Origin: an uncultured Collinsella sp.
Lineage (GTDB): Bacteria > Actinomycetota > Coriobacteriia > Coriobacteriales > Coriobacteriaceae
DNA length: 9,663 bases
Direction: 5' to 3'
Assembly (NCBI GenBank): GCA_900550785.1
Contig: URTL01000072.1
Span: 1 to 9,663 of the forward strand
The stretch's first letter is position 1; the number at the start of each line of letters is the position of its first letter. Shown one piece after another: positions 5,637-9,663 of this stretch. The position numbers were made by a program, and so were the translations under genes. Under the pieces are notes generated by a model. It had not been told where the DNA came from and did no database searches. It saw nothing but the letters and a program-made list of their open reading frames with translations.

Positions 5637-7013
5637 ATGTGGGCATACGAGACGACGTTCTACCAGATTTATCCGCTGGGCTTTTGCGGAGCTCCGCGTG
5701 AGAACGCCGCACCCGTTGCCGAGGACGAACTCTCTCAAGCTGCCGGCACTGCACCCAGCCCCGATGCCCCCATCATGAAGATTGCCCAATGGGCCGACTA
5801 CCTGCAGGAACTCGGCGTTGGCACTGTGCTCATCAACCCGCCGCTCGAGTCCGATAGCCACGGCTACGATACGCGCAGCCTGCGCCATATCGACCGCCGC
5901 CTGGGTGGGGATGTCGACTTTGCCGCCGTGTGCGACACACTGCATGCCCATGGCATCCGCGTGGTGCTCGATGCCGTCTTCAACCACGTCGGCCGCGGTT
6001 TTTGGGCCTTCCGCGATGTGCAGGAGCGCAAGTGGGATTCGCCGTACAAGGATTGGTTCCACATCAGCTTTGACGGTGACTCGTGCTACGGCGACGGCTT
6101 TTGGTATGAGGGCTGGGAGGGCCATTTTGAGCTTGTGAAGCTCAACCTGCAAAACCCCGCCGTGGTCAATTACCTGCTCGAGTCCGTGCGTCGCTGGGCC
6201 GAGGTCTTTGGCGTCGACGGCCTGCGCTTGGACGTTGCCTATATGCTCGACCGCGACTTCATGCGCCGCCTGCACGCTTTTACCCGTGAGCTCAAGCCCG
6301 ACTTTGTGCTGATCGGCGAGACGCTCCACGGCGACTACAACCAAATCGTCAACGACGAGATGCTCGACTCCTGCACCAACTACGAGTGCTACAAGGGCCT
6401 GTACTCCAGCTTTAACTCGGTCAACATGTTCGAGATCGCCCATTCGCTGCACCGTCAGTTTGGCGGCGACCCTTGGTGCATCTACCGCGGCAAACATCTG
6501 CTGTCGTTTGTCGACAACCACGATGTGCCGCGCCTGGCGAGCATCCTCACCGACAAGTCCTGTCTGCGTCCCGCCTACGGCATGCTCTTTGGCATGCCAG
6601 GCATCCCGTGCGTCTACTATGGCAGCGAGTGGGGAATTGCTGGCGAAAAGGGCGGCCCCGATGGCGACTGGGCGCTGCGCCCTGCGCTCGATGAGCCTGC
6701 GCCCAACGAGCTGACGGCCTTCATCGAGCAGCTTGCGCACCTACGCTCGGCAAACGACGCGGCGGCCCGTGCCCTCAACTACGGTGCCTATCGCAACGTG
6801 GTGATCCAGAACAAGCAGCTGCTGTTCGAGCGTGCCTGCGACGACGCGACGGTGCTCGTGGCGGTCAATGCCGTGAACGAGCCCTATACCTTTGGAGCCG
6901 GCGAACTCAACGGCTCCTTCGTCGACCTGCTTGCCGACGATGCGCCCACGGTCGAGCTGACAGGCTCCCTTGAACTTGCGCCCTATGAGGTGCGTTATCT
7001 GCTGAGGGCCTAA
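5637..7013 (+). CDS. GH13 alpha-amylase-family glycoside hydrolase, cytoplasmic
   Basis: The 458-residue enzyme shows all conserved GH13 regions. Region I is DAVFNH (112-117). Region II is GLRLDVA (195-201) with nucleophile Asp199. Region III is IGET (226-229) with acid/base Glu228. Region IV is FVDNHD (291-296) with the transition-state-stabilising Asp296. The N-terminal YETTFYQIYPLGFCGAP is typical of short intracellular maltodextrin or oligosaccharide hydrolases of gut Firmicutes and Actinobacteria. The barrel ends near residue 370 and a small beta domain C follows to the end. There is no signal peptide or carbohydrate-binding module, so it acts on imported alpha-glucans or oligosaccharides. 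A linker rich in Ala/Pro/Glu (about 22-45) widens the first barrel loop. The exact specificity, hydrolase or transglycosylase, is unresolved. The stop lies 3 nt before the DNA glycosylase ATG, so the two genes are surely co-transcribed. Confidence 0.93.
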   Translation: MWAYETTFYQIYPLGFCGAPRENAAPVAEDELSQAAGTAPSPDAPIMKIAQWADYLQELGVGTVLINPPLESDSHGYDTRSLRHIDRRLGGDVDFAAVCDTLHAHGIRVVLDAVFNHVGRGFWAFRDVQERKWDSPYKDWFHISFDGDSCYGDGFWYEGWEGHFELVKLNLQNPAVVNYLLESVRRWAEVFGVDGLRLDVAYMLDRDFMRRLHAFTRELKPDFVLIGETLHGDYNQIVNDEMLDSCTNYECYKGLYSSFNSVNMFEIAHSLHRQFGGDPWCIYRGKHLLSFVDNHDVPRLASILTDKSCLRPAYGMLFGMPGIPCVYYGSEWGIAGEKGGPDGDWALRPALDEPAPNELTAFIEQLAHLRSANDAAARALNYGAYRNVVIQNKQLLFERACDDATVLVAVNAVNEPYTFGAGELNGSFVDLLADDAPTVELTGSLELAPYEVRYLLRA

Positions 7014-7016
7014 TTC

Positions 7017-7580
7017 ATGACTGCGCCGGACGAGGGCTATCAGCATATTGAGCATGGGTTTGAGCCCGTGTTTGACGAGCGCTCGCGCGTTTTGGTGCTG
7101 GGGTCGTTTCCCTCGGTGCTCTCGCGTGCCAATGCCTTCTACTATGGCAATCCGCAGAACCGCTTTTGGCGCGTGATGGCCGCGTGCCTTGGTGCGCCCG
7201 TGCCGCCCAACGAGGGAGACTCTTTGGCGAGCGGCGAGCCCGTGACGCTTGACGCCTCGATTGCCGCCAAGCGGGCTATGCTGCTGAACGGCGGCGTGGC
7301 CCTGTGGGACGTGATCGAGAGCTGCGACATTAAGGGCTCGAGCGATGCGAGCATTCGTAACGTTGTGCCGGCACATATCGAGCACATTACCGACGCAGCC
7401 CCCATTGAGCAGGTGATATGTAACGGTGGTACAGCTGGCCGGCTCTACAAGCGCTATCTACAAGAACGCACCGGGCTGCCCGCCATCGTCCTGCCCTCGA
7501 CAAGTCCCGCCAATGCGGCATGGCGTCTGGAGCGCCTTGTTGAACGTTGGCACGAAGCCGTTGACTGGGCCGCTCTGTAA
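7017..7580 (+). CDS. DNA-deoxyinosine glycosylase (UDG superfamily, family 6 HDG)
   Basis: The 187-residue protein matches the hypoxanthine-DNA glycosylase family, which excises deaminated adenine (hypoxanthine) from DNA at the start of base-excision repair. The motifs are LVLGSFPS (26-33), YYGNPQNRFWRVM (42-54), GGVALWDVIESCDIKGSSDASIRN (within 92-115) and LPSTSPANA (159-167). The conserved Asn in the NPQN block is the expected catalytic residue; LPSTSPANA corresponds to motif 2 of the UDG fold. Length is normal for the family. GAGGG (7004-7008) inside the end of the GH13 gene is its ribosome binding site, so translation is probably coupled to GH13. The functional link between the two proteins is not obvious. 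The gene ends one base from the stop codon of the convergent minus-strand gene. Confidence 0.9.
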   Translation: MTAPDEGYQHIEHGFEPVFDERSRVLVLGSFPSVLSRANAFYYGNPQNRFWRVMAACLGAPVPPNEGDSLASGEPVTLDASIAAKRAMLLNGGVALWDVIESCDIKGSSDASIRNVVPAHIEHITDAAPIEQVICNGGTAGRLYKRYLQERTGLPAIVLPSTSPANAAWRLERLVERWHEAVDWAAL

Positions 7581-7581
7581 T

Positions 7582-8241
7582 TTAGATATCTGATTGAGCA
7601 TGGGCGCCGAGGCGTTTGATGATGGCGCGCCAGATCGGCGCGGGCAGCGCGGGCTCGACACGCACCATGCCGTCGGCATCGACGCTATCGGCATCGCTGC
7701 CGCCAAGCAGCTGCGCATGTTCAACGGAGCAGCCCATGCGCACGGCGCCTACAAGCTTATCCATCGCTTCCGAAAACGGTCGCCGCAAGAGGCCCATACG
7801 CGGGGAGTGGCGAAGCGCCGCAATACCGCTGCCGGCACAGACGACAACGCCGCCACACCACAATTGGTCATGGCGCTCGCATGCCTTGTGCAAGCGAACG
7901 GCGGTCCCACGCGCCCGCTCAGCGTCCTGTTGTGCGGCTCGAATCACGGCATAGACACGCGTTCCCGTACTGCCAAAGCGCTCAAGCGCCTGCTCGATAG
8001 CAGTCAACGTCTCATCGTCAGCCACATCTTCAATGGCCAGCACCATGCCATCGGCTGCACCGGTGCCATTTGCCTTCAAATCGATCGGGCGGGGGAGCGC
8101 GGTGCCAGAAAGCTGAGCGTAGGCGGCGATGGCATCCTGCAGGTCCCAGAGCAAAAACTCAAGATCGGCGCTCTCGGGAATACTGACAAACGCGATGTTA
8201 TGCAGTGTTTTTGGTACATCGCCGCGTGCGGTCGTCTCCAT
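7582..8241 (-). CDS. Uncharacterised protein, possibly flavodoxin/FMN-reductase-like fold
   Basis: I do not confidently recognise this 219-residue protein. The start at 8241 is well supported by AAGGAGG on the minus strand 4 nt before the ATG. It is soluble and alternates beta- and alpha-like segments: IAFVSIP (17-23), DGMVLAIEDV (64-73), TRVYAVIRAA (93-102), WCGGVVVCAGSGIAAL (127-142) and a helix around FSEAMDKLVGAVRMG (155-169). The YAVIRAA, WCGGVVVCAGSG and SEAMDKL pattern recalls the C-terminal half of flavodoxin-like NAD(P)H-dependent reductases of Clostridia, but a clear FMN phosphate loop is missing near the N-terminus. That assignment is therefore weak. It is divergent from the aminotransferase with 93 nt between starts, and its stop is one base from that of the DNA glycosylase. 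Confidence 0.78.
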   Translation of the reverse strand: METTARGDVPKTLHNIAFVSIPESADLEFLLWDLQDAIAAYAQLSGTALPRPIDLKANGTGAADGMVLAIEDVADDETLTAIEQALERFGSTGTRVYAVIRAAQQDAERARGTAVRLHKACERHDQLWCGGVVVCAGSGIAALRHSPRMGLLRRPFSEAMDKLVGAVRMGCSVEHAQLLGGSDADSVDADGMVRVEPALPAPIWRAIIKRLGAHAQSDI

Positions 8242-8334
8242 GCCGCCTCCTTTCCGGTTGGTTTCCGTTTAGGTTACACCGTCTGGCGACGCCTCGCCGC
8301 GCTATCCTAGTGCAACCCTTACGAAAGGAACGCC

Positions 8335-9471
8335 ATGCGTCTGCCCATGAATACCTCGCTTGCCACGCTCAAGCCCTCCGGCATCCGTCGGATCAATGCG
8401 CTCGCCGCCCAGCACCCGGGGTGCATCGCGCTTGCGCTTGGCGAGCCCGATTTTCCCACGCCCGATGTGATTAGTGCCGAGGTGACCGCCGCACTGGACC
8501 GCGGTGACACGCACTATCCGCCCAACAACGGTCGCCCCGCCCTGCGCGATGCACTGTCCAGATATATGGATGACGCGGGCCTGGCGTTTTCCGCCGATGA
8601 GGTCATCCTGACCGACGGCGCGACCGAGGCCCTGTCGGCAACATTCATGGCTATGCTCAACCCCGGCGACGAGGTCATCATCCCCACGCCGGCCTTTGGC
8701 CTGTACGAGAGCATCGTCGTGGCCAATCACGCCAAAGCGGTCTTTTTGGATACGGAGCCTGCGCAATTCCAGATCGATGAGGAAGCGCTTCGTGCCTGCG
8801 TGACGCCGGCGACCAAGGCCATCGTCATCTGCTCGCCCAACAATCCCACGGGTTGCATCCTCAACGCGTCGTCGCTCGACGCCGTGGCACACGTGGCAGA
8901 GCAGGCGGGCATCTACGTGGTCTGCGACGACGTATACAACCGCCTGGTCTATGTGGATGGCTACGAGCGCTTCGCCCAGCGATACCCGGAGCTGCGCGAG
9001 CAGACGGTCGTCATCGAGAGCTTCTCCAAACCCTGGGCCATGACCGGCTGGCGCCTGGGCTGGCTCGCAGCAGCGACTCCCGTCATCTCCGAGATCGCAA
9101 AAGCCCACCAATACTTAGTATCGAGTGCCGTCTCCTTCGAGATGGACGCCGCGGCCCGAGCCCTGACCGTCGACCCAACCCCCATGCTCGAAGTCTACCG
9201 AGCCCGTCGCGAACGCGTACTCGCAGCCTTAGACGCCATGGGCCTCGACGTAGTGGAACCGGCAGGCGCCTTCTACGCCTTCCCCAGCATCAAACAATTC
9301 GGCCTAACCAGCGAAGACTTCTGTATCAAAGCCATCAAAGAGGCAAACGTAGCCCTAGTCCCGGGCGACTGTTTCGGAACCGAAGGCCACATCCGCCTAA
9401 GCTACTGCGTCTCCGACAAAAACCTGGACGAAGGCCTAAATCGCCTGTCCACCTTCATTTCAACCTTATAG
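8335..9471 (+). CDS. PLP-dependent class I/II aminotransferase
   Basis: The 378-residue enzyme belongs to fold-type I aminotransferases, subgroup I-gamma (aspartate, aromatic or alanine transaminase-like). Visible motifs are LGEPDFPTP (35-43), TDGATEAL (93-100), SPNNPTG (167-173), CDDVYNRLVY (197-206) with the pyridine-binding Asp, and SFSKPWAMTGWRLGW (229-243), where Lys232 forms the Schiff base with PLP. HIRLSY (352-357) carries the substrate-carboxylate Arg354. The position after the pyridine-binding Asp is Asp rather than the more usual Glu (DE-Y), a conservative change. The ATG at 8335 follows AAAGGAA by 4 nt; an ATG at 8347 is the alternative. Substrate cannot be deduced. From about 9100 onward the gene uses A-ending codons (GAA, AAA, CTA, TTA, GTA) largely absent from its first two thirds, while the protein family match continues without a break. 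Confidence 0.93.
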   Translation: MRLPMNTSLATLKPSGIRRINALAAQHPGCIALALGEPDFPTPDVISAEVTAALDRGDTHYPPNNGRPALRDALSRYMDDAGLAFSADEVILTDGATEALSATFMAMLNPGDEVIIPTPAFGLYESIVVANHAKAVFLDTEPAQFQIDEEALRACVTPATKAIVICSPNNPTGCILNASSLDAVAHVAEQAGIYVVCDDVYNRLVYVDGYERFAQRYPELREQTVVIESFSKPWAMTGWRLGWLAAATPVISEIAKAHQYLVSSAVSFEMDAAARALTVDPTPMLEVYRARRERVLAALDAMGLDVVEPAGAFYAFPSIKQFGLTSEDFCIKAIKEANVALVPGDCFGTEGHIRLSYCVSDKNLDEGLNRLSTFISTL

Positions 9472-9617
9472 CCCAACGGGACGCAACACATCAGCCCACC
9501 GACCCAAGCATTATGAGCGGGGGCGTCAGCCAACGAAAAACCGGGCTGCCCAAAGTCAAGGCAGGCACGCGCCGCCGAAGGCCAGGCGCAAGGTTTTCGC
9601 TCGGTCAAGTCCTGGCT

Positions 9618-9655
9618 CGCACGAAGAGCACATTAAGTGCTCTTCGGCTCGTGCG
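9618..9655. repeat. Hairpin near the right window edge
   Basis: CGAAGAGCAC (9622-9631) pairs with GTGCTCTTCG (9637-9646) around the loop ATTAA. CGCA (9618-9621) can continue to TGCG (9652-9655) past a 5-nt bulge. No T-run follows on either strand inside the window, so terminator function is unproven. The surrounding 192 nt after the aminotransferase contain no supportable gene. Confidence 0.55.
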
Positions 9656-9663
9656 GAATCTAC

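Noticed and set aside
5610..6740. 376-codon minus-strand open frame opposite the GH13 gene
   Set aside because: It is a shadow of a GC-rich gene on the opposite strand. The peptide has no recognisable domain, whereas the plus frame has every GH13 motif.
7594..8310. 238-codon plus-strand open frame across the minus-strand hypothetical gene
   Set aside because: The minus frame has a strong RBS, a compact start and protein-like alternation of secondary structure. The plus frame has no RBS and runs into the next gene's promoter region.
8302..9111. 269-codon minus-strand open frame opposite the aminotransferase
   Set aside because: It is an antisense shadow with His/Arg/Gly-rich low-complexity composition. 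It ends where the codon-use shift introduces stops, and the plus strand is a clear aminotransferase.
1..9663. CRISPR array, tRNA, rRNA, transposase, toxin-antitoxin or phage-defence genes
   Set aside because: I saw no regularly spaced direct repeats, tRNA-like cloverleaf, or proteins of these classes on either strand.

Overview
The window looks like chromosomal DNA of a GC-rich gut actinobacterium, most likely Coriobacteriia and possibly Collinsella. This rests on the strong G/C preference at third codon positions, the small carbohydrate-scavenging genes and the style of the proteins. No rRNA or other phylogenetic marker is present, so the taxon is an inference. I found no CRISPR array, tRNA, transposase or phage gene.

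Left part (1-3193): a phosphoglucoside utilisation module. It holds the 3' end of a MalX/alpha-glucoside-type PTS permease (EIICB), a convergent RpiR/MurR-type regulator on the minus strand, and a divergent GH4 6-phospho-glucosidase. The expected pathway is that EIICB imports and phosphorylates a glucoside, GH4 splits it with NAD+ and a divalent metal, and the RpiR protein senses a phosphosugar. The RpiR-GH4 intergenic region carries a 15-bp palindrome over a likely -10 box and nested inverted repeats. A good intrinsic terminator lies between the convergent PTS and regulator genes.

Middle part (3284-5483): a six-helix membrane protein that I do not recognise, followed by a SotB-type MFS sugar-efflux transporter with its own extended -10 promoter. 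A near-perfect 22-bp-arm hairpin lies just after the transporter.

Right part (5637-9663): a cytoplasmic GH13 alpha-amylase-family enzyme sits 3 nt upstream of a family-6 uracil-DNA-glycosylase-superfamily (hypoxanthine-DNA glycosylase) gene. Next comes a poorly characterised minus-strand protein whose stop lies 1 nt from the glycosylase stop. Divergent from that is a class I/II PLP aminotransferase whose last third switches abruptly in codon use. The final 192 nt are non-coding as far as I can see and contain a hairpin.

Overall this is mostly ordinary accessory carbohydrate metabolism. I do not see an unmistakably new system. The items most worth checking are the GH4 subfamily signature, the regulator-GH4 intergenic region, the long hairpin at 5499-5565, the unrecognised membrane protein and the codon-use break inside the aminotransferase gene.
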